From: Phenylobacterium sp.
Lineage (GTDB): Bacteria; Pseudomonadota; Alphaproteobacteria; Caulobacterales; Caulobacteraceae
DNA: 64,000 nucleotides
Direction of reading: 5' to 3'
Assembly (NCBI RefSeq): GCF_004299445.1
Contig: NZ_SCTC01000035.1
Location: 1 to 64,000 of the forward strand
In this document: positions 26,668 to 35,535 of the stretch, piece by piece
Numbering within the stretch: position 1 is the first letter of the stretch
How the letters are laid out: the number at the start of each line of letters is the position of its first letter
Position numbers and translations under genes: made by a program
The notes under the pieces: model-generated
What the model saw: only the letters and a program-made list of their open reading frames with translations
The model's database searches: none
What the model was told of the DNA's origin: nothing

Positions 26668-27759
26668 ATGCAGATTCCAGAGGGTGCGGACGGCCTGACG
26701 GCCGCGTGGCTTACCGAAGTTCTGGCGCAGGCTCCGGGCGGCCCGTTCGGACCGGTCGAGCAGGTCGAGCGGCAGAGGATCGGCGAAGGCGCCGGCGTCC
26801 TCACCGAGATTTACCGGCTGAGGATCAGCTACCCGGCCGGCGCACGGCGCGGCCCGGCGTCCCTGGTGGTCAAGCTTCAAGGGTCGACCCCTGAGGCCCG
26901 GCAGCTCTCAAACAACTATGGGTTCTATGCGCGCGAAGTGGCGTTCTACCGCGACATCGCCTCGACCGTCTCTGTCGGCGCGCCCGCCTGCTACGGCGCA
27001 GACTTTGACCCCAAGACACAGAGCTTCTTCCTGCTGCTCGAGGACCTGGCGGCGGTGGCGCCCATCGACAGGCATGCCGGCATGACAGAGCCCCAGGTCC
27101 GCCAGGCGCTCCGCGACATCGTCCCGCTACATGCTCGCTGGTGGGGAGATCCGGAGTTGACGGCGCTCGAAGCCGTGATCCCGGCGCACGGCCAGCCGCC
27201 CTGGGACACGGTCGGTCAGATGCACGCCGGGGCCTGGGCGGCCACAGCGCCCTGGATGAAAGACCGGATCGGGCCCGAGATGATGCGCGTGGGCGAGCGG
27301 CTCTGCACCGAACTCCAGGGGCTGATGGATCGAAACGGGCAGGGCCAGCGAACACTCTGCCATGGCGATTTCCACGCCGACAACATGATGCTGACGGGCG
27401 ACCCTGCCGATCCGAAGCTGACCGTGTTGGACTGGCAGATCCTGGTGCAGGCGCCGGGGACCTTCGATGTGGGCTACCTGATGTCGGCCAGCGTCGCGCC
27501 GGACGTAAGGCGACAGCTCGATGCCCCGCTGCTGGCCGATTACCATGCGAGACTGGTCGCGGCGGGGGTCGAAGGCTACGGTTTCGACGAGTGCCAGGAA
27601 GACTATCGGCGCGCTCTGCTGATCGGCTTCACCTATGCGGTCCAGGCCGCCTCCACCGTGAACCTGGACGACCCGCGCCTGGACGCCCTGATCACGATGA
27701 TGGCGACGCGTTGCGAGGCGGCGTGCCTCGATCTCGGGCTGGCGTCGTTGCTGCATTGA
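26668..27759 (+). CDS. APH/ecdysteroid-kinase-like phosphotransferase
   Basis: Kinase-fold protein of 363 residues. The nucleotide lysine is in SLVVKLQG, the catalytic loop is LCHGDFHADNMM (HGDxHxxN), and the metal-binding aspartate is in VLDWQ. It fits the EcKL/DUF1679-type aminoglycoside-phosphotransferase relatives. The ATG at 26668 follows GGGGGGTCC. The acceptor is an unknown hydroxylated small molecule. The gene stands between the small membrane-protein gene and the CHAT operon, with about 200 bases to the latter, so it is probably a separate unit. Confidence 0.83.
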   Translation: MQIPEGADGLTAAWLTEVLAQAPGGPFGPVEQVERQRIGEGAGVLTEIYRLRISYPAGARRGPASLVVKLQGSTPEARQLSNNYGFYAREVAFYRDIASTVSVGAPACYGADFDPKTQSFFLLLEDLAAVAPIDRHAGMTEPQVRQALRDIVPLHARWWGDPELTALEAVIPAHGQPPWDTVGQMHAGAWAATAPWMKDRIGPEMMRVGERLCTELQGLMDRNGQGQRTLCHGDFHADNMMLTGDPADPKLTVLDWQILVQAPGTFDVGYLMSASVAPDVRRQLDAPLLADYHARLVAAGVEGYGFDECQEDYRRALLIGFTYAVQAASTVNLDDPRLDALITMMATRCEAACLDLGLASLLH

Positions 27760-27894
27760 CTGGGGGCGAGATCGCAAACCCCCGCGGCCCTGATCGCCCG
27801 TGCTTGAGACCTCTGCCGGTAGGCTGACCGTACTGTCATCTCGTCCCGGCCATTGCGCTGGTTCAGGAACTGGTCAAGCTGCAGCCATCGTTCA

Positions 27895-27917
27895 CGGCCA
27901 CGCATCGACCGTGGCCG
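27895..27917 (+). promoter_or_regulatory. Hairpin/dyad in the leader of the CHAT operon
   Basis: CGGCCACG (27895-27902) and CGTGGCCG (27910-27917) are exact reverse complements around the 7-base loop CATCGAC, 46 bases before the CHAT start codon. It could be an operator for a dimeric repressor, or it could be the terminator stem of the preceding gene, although no T-tract follows. Confidence 0.4.
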
Positions 27918-27963
27918 GGCCCCCGGGAGTATCCGGCGGGTGTGACGCTTCCGGGGGGTGGTC

Positions 27964-29610
27964 ATGAGGTTTCTCGACCTGACGGTGCAGATTTCGCCCA
28001 ACGCGCCTGGCGTCTACGACGTACGAGTCGCCTCTGAGCAGGGCGAGGCCAAATCGCGTCTGGTGCTGCCCTTCCGCCTGACCGACCTCGTCGGAGTCGT
28101 CCATGGCGTGAAGATCCCAGCGGCCGCCCCGCCGGCCGAAGCGGGCACGCCCCCGCCCGCCACACCCGCCCCGCCCCCGCCACCGCCCGGCGACCCTGCG
28201 GATTTCGGGCGCAAGCTGTTCGATGCCCTGTTCCAGGGCGAGGGGCGTGACATTCTGAGCCGCACTGAGGCGAGTGCGCGATCGATGGATGACACGGGCG
28301 TGCGCATCCGCCTGCTCATGGACCTTGAGGACCCGGGAATAGCCGAGGTGGCGAGTCTTCCCTGGGAACTGATGCGTCGAGACGATGACTTTCCCATTGT
28401 CGTGTCGACCGGCACGCCCATGGTGCGCGGTGTCGACACCCCCAAGCCCGCCGTGCGCCGCCCTATCGCGGGGCCGATCCGCATACTGGCCCTGAAGTCG
28501 AATCCGGAGGGCACAGCCAAGCTGAATCTGCAGAAGGAGGTCGACGCCCTGACGGCCCTCTGGGAAAAGATGGACGGCGTCGAGGTCGATTTCGTCCGGC
28601 CCGTCGAGGGCCAGATCCGCGACAGGCTCGCCGCCGCCGACTACCACGTGGTGCACTACATGGGTCACGGTGGGTTCGACCCGGAGGGCGGCAGCGGGCG
28701 CCTGCTGTTCGAGAACGAAGACGGCACGCTCCGGCGCGTCGCGGCCCAGGATTTCGCGGGGTGGCTGATCAACGAGCCGCTGCGCCTGGTGTTCCTGAAC
28801 GCTTGCGAGACGGCCCGGACCACGGCGCTCTCGGAGACACCGCCGTTCGCGGGCGTCGCCACCGCCCTGATCCGCGCTGGCGTGCTGGCCGTCGTGGGCA
28901 TGCAGTTCACCATCACCGACTGGGCCGCCATCACCTTCGCTGAGACCTTCTACAAGCGTCTGGTGCTCGGCTATCCCGTTGACGCCGCCGTCGCCGAGGG
29001 CCGCAACGCGCTATACGGGACGACGCCCGTGACCTGGGCGACACCCGTTCTCTACATGCGCTCGCCAGACGGGAACCTGTTCGTGCGCCAGGATGCGGAC
29101 GGCGCGCCGGCCGCTGCGACTCCGGCAGCCGCCGCCCCCACGGCGGCGGTCGCGCAGGCGCCCGTGCCGGACGCGGCCCCAGCGGCCGCGGCTGTCGTCA
29201 ACCGCGGCATCAGCATCGGTGGCAGCGTGTCGGGCAGCGTCGTGCAGACCGGCGACCACAATGTCACGACGCTGACGACCACCACCTTGCCGCCGCCGGA
29301 GTCGGTCGACATGGCCGCGGTGATGCGCGAACTGCGGGCCATCATCGCCGAGACCCAGATAGCGGCCGACGCCAAGGCGGCGCGGAAGGTCGAGAATGCG
29401 TTGGCGGAGGTGGACGACGAAGTAGCCAGCGCCGCCCCCAGCAAGGAGGACGCCGCCGACGCCCTGACCCGCGCGGTCAACGTCGTGTCCCAGGCCTCCG
29501 ATTTCGGCGAGAAGGCTGAAAAGATTGCGGCCCTGGCCATCAAGGCGGCCGGCTGGCTCGGCGGGGCCCTCGCAGGTCCCTTGCTGGCCAAGTTCGGCCT
29601 GGGCATCTGA
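27964..29610 (+). CDS. CHAT-domain caspase-like protease with C-terminal beta tag and helical tail
   Basis: Protein of 548 residues. After an N-terminal beta domain and a Pro/Ala linker (about 45-75), the CHAT domain (about 80-375) carries the catalytic pair His235 (HYMGHGGFD) and Cys281 (FLNACETA), plus the typical VVGMQFTITDWAAITFAETF strand/helix. A second linker leads to a glycine-spaced beta motif IGGSVSGSVVQTGDHN (418-433), then a charged helical region and a hydrophobic end (LAIKAAGWLGGALAGPLLAK). The ATG at 27964 follows GGGGGG. The stop overlaps the next ATG by one base. CHAT proteases of prokaryotes act in regulated-death and conflict systems. The tag is repeated at the N-terminus of the next protein. 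Confidence 0.87.
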   Translation: MRFLDLTVQISPNAPGVYDVRVASEQGEAKSRLVLPFRLTDLVGVVHGVKIPAAAPPAEAGTPPPATPAPPPPPPGDPADFGRKLFDALFQGEGRDILSRTEASARSMDDTGVRIRLLMDLEDPGIAEVASLPWELMRRDDDFPIVVSTGTPMVRGVDTPKPAVRRPIAGPIRILALKSNPEGTAKLNLQKEVDALTALWEKMDGVEVDFVRPVEGQIRDRLAAADYHVVHYMGHGGFDPEGGSGRLLFENEDGTLRRVAAQDFAGWLINEPLRLVFLNACETARTTALSETPPFAGVATALIRAGVLAVVGMQFTITDWAAITFAETFYKRLVLGYPVDAAVAEGRNALYGTTPVTWATPVLYMRSPDGNLFVRQDADGAPAAATPAAAAPTAAVAQAPVPDAAPAAAAVVNRGISIGGSVSGSVVQTGDHNVTTLTTTTLPPPESVDMAAVMRELRAIIAETQIAADAKAARKVENALAEVDDEVASAAPSKEDAADALTRAVNVVSQASDFGEKAEKIAALAIKAAGWLGGALAGPLLAKFGLGI

Positions 29611-32600
29611 TGTCGGGCGCACCCCCCTCTCCCGATCGGTCCATGACGATCGAGGGCAGCGTCAAGGGCAGCGTCCTCGTCACGGGCGACAACAACACGG
29701 TGACGCTCAACGTCTTCGCTGCCGCTGCGGCGGTGGAGACGCCGGCCAAGGCCACGGGCGCCAACCCGTACCTCGGCCTGCTGCCTTTCACGGAGGACGA
29801 CGCCGACCGCTTCTTCGGCCGGGAGGCCCTGGTCGAGAACTACTACGCGCGCTTCCGCGACCTGAACGCGGGGCCGTTCGACGGTTCGCAGCACAGATTG
29901 CTGGCGATCCTCGGCCCGTCGGGCTCGGGCAAGTCCTCCCTGGCGCGGGCGGGCCTGTTGGCCCGGCTGCGACGCCAGCCGCTCGGCGGCGGACCCTTGG
30001 CCGCCCTGACGCCGGGCGCCCACCCGCTGGAGGCCCTGGCGATCGTCTTGGCGCGGGTCGCTGCGGCCGGCTCCGAGACACCCAGTCGGAAGGACGAGTT
30101 TCTACAGACGCTGACGACACCGGGCGCAGACGGTGTCTACGACGGCTTGCGCCGGATCGCCGCCGACATCGTGGACGCGACGCGCAAGCCGCTCGTGCTG
30201 CTGATCGACCAGTTCGAGGAGATCTACACCGCCCGCAGCAGCCAGAATCCCGAAGCCTCCGACGCCGCCCGGAAACGCTTCGTCGAAACGGTGCTCAACG
30301 CCGCCCGCGACCCCGACGGCCGGGTCAGCATCATTCTCACCATGCGCAGCGACTTCCTGGGCGCCACCCAGGCCGATGGCGCGCTCAACAAGGTGATCAC
30401 CAGCCAGTCCGCCCTGGCCATGGTGCCCGCGATGTCCCGCGAGGAGCTGCGCAGCGCGATCGCCAAGCCCGCCGAGCACGCCGGCTCCCCGCTCGACGAG
30501 AACACCATCAGCCGTCTGGTCAACGAGACCGACGGATACGATGGGGCCCTGCCGCTGTTGCAGTTCGTGCTGGTGCGCGCCTGGCAGGGCATGGCGGCGG
30601 GTCGCGCCGCGGCCGATATCGTCGAGGAGCTTGGTGGCGTCGGCGGCGCGCTGGGGGCGGAGGCGGAGGCGCTCTATCAGAACCTGCAACCCCGCGAAGG
30701 CGAAAGTCCGCCGCCGCAGTCCGGACCAAACCGGAAGCCCAACGAGCGGCTGATCGCCGAGCGGGCTTTCATGGGGATGGTCCGCTTCAACGAGCACAAC
30801 CGACCGACCCGACGACGCGCGGCGCTGACGCGGCTGGTCGCCGACGACCCCGACGTGGACGACGACCTCGAGCTCGCCGAGGTGCGCGGTGTCCTCGAGA
30901 AGTTCGCCGATCCTCTGCGCCGGCTGGTGACGTTCGGCGAGGAGGACGGCGTCCAGACGGTGGAGGTCACCCACGAGGCGCTGTTCCAGCATTGGGCGCG
31001 TCTCAAGACCTGGCTCGCCGACGGGCTGGAGGATCGCCGGCTGCACGACCGGATCGCCGACGCCGCCGAGCTCTGGGACCAGGCCGGCCGACCGGAGGGC
31101 TCGCTTTGGCGCCCGCCTGATCTCGACCGCATGCGGACCCTCGCCGCAAAGCCGGCAGCTGGCCTGACCGCCGTGGAACGCGCCTTCTTCACAGACAGCG
31201 CCGCGGCGCATGACAGGGAGATCCGGGCCAAGCGCCGGCGCGAATGGTTCGTCCGCATCTCTGCGGCGGTGTTCCTGGTGCTCGCGGTTTGGATCTACTG
31301 GGAGAAGGGCAAGGCCGATCGCGCGATCGAGACCGCCGGTGATGCGACAAACAATCTCTCGCACACGCTGGTGGAGCAGTTGAGCGGTGTCGAAGGCACC
31401 CAGGACATCCGCAGCGAGCTGCACGACGTGGTGAAGCGCGTGGAAAGCCTGCTGATGCCGGGGACCGCGCCCGAAGCGTCGCGGGGCGCATTCTGGGACC
31501 ACATCATCGAGGGGAGGGTCGCCGCCGAGCGCAACCAGAGCGACGAGCAGGTGAGGCACGCCCGCGAGGCGCTGAAGCTGGCGCGGCGCATGTCCGAGCG
31601 GCATCCGTCCAACCTTGAATGGCGCCGAAACGTCGTGATCGCGCTTGAGGACAGCGCGGTCGTCGGGACCCCGGAGCGCACGACGGCGCTGAACGAGGCC
31701 GTGAAGATCAACCGCGAAATCCTGAGGAAAGCCGAGTCACAGCGGCGGCAAGCCGAGAACCTTCACCACTACCGCCACGATCTGATGGGCTCGCTCTGGC
31801 TGCTGGGCGCTCAGCATGTCGCGACGGGCCAGTACCCCGCGGCGACAGTGGCGTTCCGGGAAGCTCTCGGCATTGCCGACCAGCTGGTCGCGACCCATCG
31901 ACAGAACCGGACCTACCCCCTCCAGGCTGCGAGTATCCGAAGCGCCTATGCGGAAAACCTGCGGCGTGAGCAGCGCTACGATGACGCCTACGCCCAGGCG
32001 CTGGGGTCCAAGACCATCCTGACAGCGCTGAATCGCGCCGATCCGTCCAATGCCATAGTCGCGGCCGCGCTTGCCGAGGCCGGCCACGGACTGGCGGAGA
32101 TCCAGCTGGATCGCCATGACGCCCGCCGCGACAACGCCTTACTCGCCGCGGCGCGGGCTGAGTCGGACAGCGCCATGGCGTTCGCGCGGCAGTGGCTCGC
32201 CACACAACCCGACCGCCTGCAGTGGCAGCTGATGACGCTTCGCCTGGAGACGCAGCGGGCCGACATCGAGCTCCTGGCGGGGCAGATGGCGGACGCCCAG
32301 CGATGGGCCAGAGCGGCAACGGATCGCGCGAAGCCCCTGGAAAGCATGGGCGGCGGGGCGGATTGGCGGAGGACTCTTGCCCTGGCATATCAACGGCAGG
32401 CCGTGGTCGAGCTCGCGGCGAGGGCCTTCCCTGCCGCGCGCGCCGCGTCGGACCAGTCGCTGCAGATCATTCGGCAACTGAAAAGCTCGACGGCAGACGA
32501 CATGGCGTCGTTCGACCTCGTCACGGGGCTCGGCACGCGCGGAGAAATCGAGTGGCGCGCGGGGGCCCTGCCGGCCGCAACGGCGGCTATTGGCGAAGCG

Positions 32601-32732
32601 CTGAAGGTCGCCGGCGACTTGCGGGCTGGGGCATACGCCGACGACGCCCCGCTGGCGCGCGATATTCAGCGGCTGAGCGCCTGCCAGCGCGACATCGCTC
32701 TGGGCAAGGCTCCAGGGACGTCGCAATGCTGA
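29610..32732 (+). CDS. nSTAND ATPase with TM segment and TPR-like C-terminus
   Basis: Protein of 1040 residues. Residues 14-33 carry the motif EGSVKGSVLVTGDNN, matching the tag of the CHAT protein. The nSTAND ATPase begins at NPYLGLLPFTEDDADRFFGR, with Walker A GPSGSGKSS (Lys108), Walker B LVLLIDQFEE (Asp200), and the winged-helix region VEVTHEALFQHWARLKTWL. A single membrane helix (about 547-567, VRISAAVFLVLAVWIYW) precedes about 450 helical TPR-like residues. The gene overlaps the CHAT stop by one base, so the pair are translationally coupled. STAND proteins oligomerise on sensing a trigger, and here the CHAT protease is the likely effector. The C-terminal domain would be exported or held close to the membrane, depending on topology. 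Confidence 0.87.
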   Translation: MSGAPPSPDRSMTIEGSVKGSVLVTGDNNTVTLNVFAAAAAVETPAKATGANPYLGLLPFTEDDADRFFGREALVENYYARFRDLNAGPFDGSQHRLLAILGPSGSGKSSLARAGLLARLRRQPLGGGPLAALTPGAHPLEALAIVLARVAAAGSETPSRKDEFLQTLTTPGADGVYDGLRRIAADIVDATRKPLVLLIDQFEEIYTARSSQNPEASDAARKRFVETVLNAARDPDGRVSIILTMRSDFLGATQADGALNKVITSQSALAMVPAMSREELRSAIAKPAEHAGSPLDENTISRLVNETDGYDGALPLLQFVLVRAWQGMAAGRAAADIVEELGGVGGALGAEAEALYQNLQPREGESPPPQSGPNRKPNERLIAERAFMGMVRFNEHNRPTRRRAALTRLVADDPDVDDDLELAEVRGVLEKFADPLRRLVTFGEEDGVQTVEVTHEALFQHWARLKTWLADGLEDRRLHDRIADAAELWDQAGRPEGSLWRPPDLDRMRTLAAKPAAGLTAVERAFFTDSAAAHDREIRAKRRREWFVRISAAVFLVLAVWIYWEKGKADRAIETAGDATNNLSHTLVEQLSGVEGTQDIRSELHDVVKRVESLLMPGTAPEASRGAFWDHIIEGRVAAERNQSDEQVRHAREALKLARRMSERHPSNLEWRRNVVIALEDSAVVGTPERTTALNEAVKINREILRKAESQRRQAENLHHYRHDLMGSLWLLGAQHVATGQYPAATVAFREALGIADQLVATHRQNRTYPLQAASIRSAYAENLRREQRYDDAYAQALGSKTILTALNRADPSNAIVAAALAEAGHGLAEIQLDRHDARRDNALLAAARAESDSAMAFARQWLATQPDRLQWQLMTLRLETQRADIELLAGQMADAQRWARAATDRAKPLESMGGGADWRRTLALAYQRQAVVELAARAFPAARAASDQSLQIIRQLKSSTADDMASFDLVTGLGTRGEIEWRAGALPAATAAIGEALKVAGDLRAGAYADDAPLARDIQRLSACQRDIALGKAPGTSQC

Positions 32733-32754
32733 ATGTGGAAACAGGAGAAGTGCG

Positions 32755-33219
32755 ATGAGGACGTTGTTCAGGGGGCTGGCGTTGCTGGCCGGCTGCGTTG
32801 CCCTGATCCTGCCGGGCGCGTCCCGCGCACAGGAAGAAGAGGACCTCGACCTGCTCAGCGACGAGGAGATCGCTGAAGCCCTCTACGCTGAACTCGACGA
32901 CGTCTACGAGAGGCTGCAGCCGGAAGGAGTCTACAACATCGACGTCCTTTACCAGACGATCATGTACGCGCTGTCGGACGCCGGCGACGATGACAGCGAG
33001 GACGTTATCGACATGGAGGAACTCGACGAAGAGATGGGCGAAGCCGGCGACTCCCTGGCGCATGTGGTTTCCGGCGCGCTGCAGAGCGCCGATCAGGTGT
33101 CGGACAGCGGCCAGGGCGGCCTGATCCGCGTGCAGCGGGCCCGCGCCGCCCGGACACGGGTCGCCGTCGCCTACGTCTCCCAGGCCATCGTCCCGGTCAT
33201 CCGGGCTGCGAACAGATAG
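32755..33219 (+). CDS. Small acidic exported protein of the CHAT-STAND operon
   Basis: Protein of 154 residues with a signal peptide (MRTLFRGLALLAGCVALILPGASRAQ). The mature part is strongly acidic in its first 75 residues (EEEDLDLLSDEEIAEALYAE; DDDSEDVIDMEELDEEMGEA), followed by an Arg/Ala helix. The family is not recognised. The start follows GGAGAAGTGCG and is 22 bases after the STAND stop. As the only clearly periplasmic product in the operon, it may be a ligand, lid or inhibitor of the membrane-anchored partners; this is inference from position. Confidence 0.7.
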   Translation: MRTLFRGLALLAGCVALILPGASRAQEEEDLDLLSDEEIAEALYAELDDVYERLQPEGVYNIDVLYQTIMYALSDAGDDDSEDVIDMEELDEEMGEAGDSLAHVVSGALQSADQVSDSGQGGLIRVQRARAARTRVAVAYVSQAIVPVIRAANR

Positions 33220-33230
33220 GCGTACGCACG

Positions 33231-33257
33231 ATGAGCGGCGCTCCCAGACCCGCATGA
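33231..33257 (+). CDS. Eight-codon mini-ORF overlapping the TIR start
   Basis: ATG 33231 to TGA 33255-33257 encodes MSGAPRPA, and its stop overlaps the TIR gene start as ATGA. The peptide resembles the first residues of the STAND protein (MSGAPPSP). It could serve to couple translation of the TIR gene to ribosome flow from upstream. Its small size means chance cannot be excluded. Confidence 0.3.
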   Translation: MSGAPRPA

Positions 33258-35179
33258 CAGCCGCCGATCCCGCGGCGGCGAACACGGTCACCACCGTGTT
33301 CTTCAGCTATTCGCGCGCCGACCAGAAGCGCGCGTTGCCGCTGATCCGCGTGCTGGAGGACGCCGGCTTCAAGGTCTGGTGGGACGGGCTGCTGGGGGGC
33401 GGCGAACGGTTCGCCCATGCCACGGCCGATGCGCTGGACCGCGCGCAGGCGGTTGTCGTGCTCTGGTCCGCGACCTCCATCGACTCCCACTGGGTGCACG
33501 ACGAGGCGACGGCAGGACGTGACCGCCGCAGGTTGGTGCCGCTTTCCCTTGACGGCAGCACGCCTCCGCTGGGTTTCCGGCAGTTCCAGACCATCGACCT
33601 GTCGCGTGGCGGCCTGCGCCCCGGCAGCCCGGAAATGCAGCAACTGGTGGAGGCGGTGGCGCAGCTGCACGATGGCGCGGCGCCGCCCGTGCCGCCGCCG
33701 CGCCGAACCCGGCGCATCGACCGCCGCGCGATCCTGTTCTCGGCGGGCGGCGTCATGTTGCTGGGTGGCGCTGCGGCGTCCTGGCGACTCGGTCTCCTGG
33801 GCGGCGGCGCGGAGCCGAACAGCGTTGCGGTGCTGCCCTTCGACAACATGAGCAGCGACCCGGCGCAGAGTTACTTCGCCGATGGCCTGTCAGCCGAGGT
33901 GCGCGCGGCCCTGGCGCGCAATGTGGCCCTGCGTGTCGTGGGGCAGACATCGTCCGACGTCTTCAAGTCTCGCGCTGAGGACGCCAAGGCGATCGCCCGC
34001 AAACTGGACGTCAGATTCCTGTTGGACGGCAGTGTGCGGCTGGCCGGTCCCCGCGTGCGGGTGTCGGCCGAGCTGATCGAGGGCCGGTCGGGCTTCAGCC
34101 GTTGGTCGCAGACGTTCGACCGGTCGCTGGACGACATCTTCGCCGTGCAGAGCGAGATCGCCAACGCCGTGACCGCTGCGCTCGGCCGCGAGGTCGCCAC
34201 GCCGCGGCGAGGCGCCGCCGTGGGCGGGACGCAGGACGTGGCGGCGTTCGACGCCTACCTGCGGGGACGCGCCGCCTTCGCCCTGGCCAGCGGTCTGGCG
34301 ACGGATCGGGAGGCGCTCGCGCGTTTCGAGGAGGCGATCGCCCGAGACCCCGGGTTCGCCGCCGCGCACGCAGCGCGGTCGCGCACCCTGACCGCCATCG
34401 CAAACATGCAGCCGCAGAGCCCTGAGCGCCGCTCGCTCTACGACGCCGCGATCGCGGCGGCTCGCCGGGCCGTCGAGCTCGCGCCAGATCTCGCCGACGC
34501 GCATTCGGCCCTGGGCTATGTGCTCGTGAAGGGGCGCTTGGACATCCGTGGAGCGCGCGACCCCTATCAGCGCTCCTATGAGCTTGGCCGGGGCGATCCC
34601 GACGTGCTTGGCCGCTTCGCGCTCTACAGCGCGAACAATGGCCGCTTCAAGGAGGCGGAAGCGGCCGTAGCGCAGGCGACCGAGCTCGATCCGCTGAACG
34701 CCCGAACGTTCTGGAACAAGGGCTATGTGCTGTTTGCGGCGCGCCGCTACGAAGAGGCGATAACCGAAATGCGGCAAGCGCTGGCCCTCAACCCGCGGAT
34801 GGCGAGCGTGCATGGCTATATCGGCTACGCTCTCATGCTGCTGGGCCGGATCGACGAAGCCGAACAGGCCATTCTCAAAGAACCCAGCGCAATGAATCAG
34901 CTTCCGGGCGTCGCCATCATCGCGCGCCGCCGGGGGCAGGATGCGCGCGCAAGAGAGGCGTTCTCCAAGCTTGTGACCGAGTACGGCGACAATGGCCTCT
35001 ACCAGCAGGCAGAGGTCCTGGCGCAGTGGGGAGACGCCGCCGGCGCCCTGGAGGCGCTGCAGAAGGCCACAGTCGCGGGCGACTCGGGGCTGACGCTCGC
35101 AGCTCAAGACCCCCTCCTCGACCCGATCCGCAAAGCGCCTGAGCTTTCGCGTTTGCTACGCGATCTGGGCTTCGACTAG
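33254..35179 (+). CDS. TIR-domain protein with TM helix, TolB/FlgO-like domain and TPRs
   Basis: Protein of 641 residues. The N-terminal TIR domain (13-145) has the FFSYSRAD box, VWWDGLLGGGERF and SHWVHDEATAG, in which Glu84 occupies the catalytic NADase position of enzymatic TIRs. A Pro/Arg linker and one membrane segment (about 160-178) follow. Then comes a TolB/FlgO-like domain common in adenylate-cyclase-type regulators (VAVLPFDNMSSDPAQSYFAD; FLLDGSVRLAGPRVRVSAEL) and several TPRs (AHSALGYVLVKG; ARTFWNKGYVLFAARRYEEA). Related TIR/cyclase-TPR proteins are frequent in alphaproteobacteria, so a signalling rather than death role is possible. The operon context with CHAT and STAND favours conflict signalling. 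Confidence 0.85.
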   Translation: MTAADPAAANTVTTVFFSYSRADQKRALPLIRVLEDAGFKVWWDGLLGGGERFAHATADALDRAQAVVVLWSATSIDSHWVHDEATAGRDRRRLVPLSLDGSTPPLGFRQFQTIDLSRGGLRPGSPEMQQLVEAVAQLHDGAAPPVPPPRRTRRIDRRAILFSAGGVMLLGGAAASWRLGLLGGGAEPNSVAVLPFDNMSSDPAQSYFADGLSAEVRAALARNVALRVVGQTSSDVFKSRAEDAKAIARKLDVRFLLDGSVRLAGPRVRVSAELIEGRSGFSRWSQTFDRSLDDIFAVQSEIANAVTAALGREVATPRRGAAVGGTQDVAAFDAYLRGRAAFALASGLATDREALARFEEAIARDPGFAAAHAARSRTLTAIANMQPQSPERRSLYDAAIAAARRAVELAPDLADAHSALGYVLVKGRLDIRGARDPYQRSYELGRGDPDVLGRFALYSANNGRFKEAEAAVAQATELDPLNARTFWNKGYVLFAARRYEEAITEMRQALALNPRMASVHGYIGYALMLLGRIDEAEQAILKEPSAMNQLPGVAIIARRRGQDARAREAFSKLVTEYGDNGLYQQAEVLAQWGDAAGALEALQKATVAGDSGLTLAAQDPLLDPIRKAPELSRLLRDLGFD

Positions 35180-35205
35180 GCTGACTAGGGGGGAAGGGAT
35201 CCAGC

Positions 35206-35499
35206 ATGATCGGCCAAGATGGAAGCAGCGGGGGGATCGAGTCCCCAGACCGCGGAGATCCGGTGGATCGCGGCGACCCCGTGGACCGCGGCGACCCCGT
35301 AGACCGGGGCGATCCCGTAGACCGTGGCGACCCCGTAGACCGTGGCGATCCCGTGGACCGTGGCGATCCCGTAGACCGTGGCGATCCCGTGGACCGGGGC
35401 GACCCCGTGGACCGGGGCGACCCCGTAGACCGTGGCGATCCCGTAGACCGTGGCGATCCCGTGGACCGGGGCGACCCCGTAGACCGTGGCCATGGCTAG
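35206..35499 (+). CDS. DRGDPV hexapeptide-repeat ORF (13 copies)
   Basis: ORF of 97 residues: MIGQDGSSGGIESP, thirteen DRGDPV units, then DRGHG and TAG. GGGGGGAAGGG stands before the ATG, and the gene is 26 bases after the TIR stop. Differences between the 18-bp units (GAT/GAC, CGC/CGT/CGG, GGA/GGC, CCG/CCC, GTA/GTG) are all synonymous in this frame. This argues that it is translated and that the peptide is under selection. The TAG at 35497-35499 is followed in the same frame by 12 open codons and then the SLOG-like gene, so occasional readthrough or a recent stop would give a repeat-SLOG fusion. No known family; the charged turn-rich repeat is likely disordered or a binding tether. Confidence 0.6.
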   Translation: MIGQDGSSGGIESPDRGDPVDRGDPVDRGDPVDRGDPVDRGDPVDRGDPVDRGDPVDRGDPVDRGDPVDRGDPVDRGDPVDRGDPVDRGDPVDRGHG

Positions 35500-35511
35500 C
35501 CGGATCACCGC
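35248..35511 (+). repeat. 18-bp tandem repeat array coding for DRGDPV
   Basis: Thirteen contiguous 18-bp units run from 35248 to 35481, followed by a degenerate end (DRGHG, stop) to 35499 and nearby sequence. There are no spacers. Unit variants such as GACCGTGGCGATCCCGTA and GACCGGGGCGACCCCGTG alternate in blocks, which suggests amplification of multi-unit segments. Confidence 0.9.
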
Positions 35512-35535
35512 CCACCCGCGCGCGCCCGGCGCCAT

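Noticed and set aside
35248..35496. RGD tripeptides as an integrin-type adhesion motif
   Set aside because: The gene has no signal peptide and belongs to a cytoplasmic/membrane signalling operon; the tripeptide arises simply from the hexapeptide unit.
35248..35499. CRISPR-like array
   Set aside because: The 18-bp units are directly abutting with no spacers, and the unit is a coding repeat.
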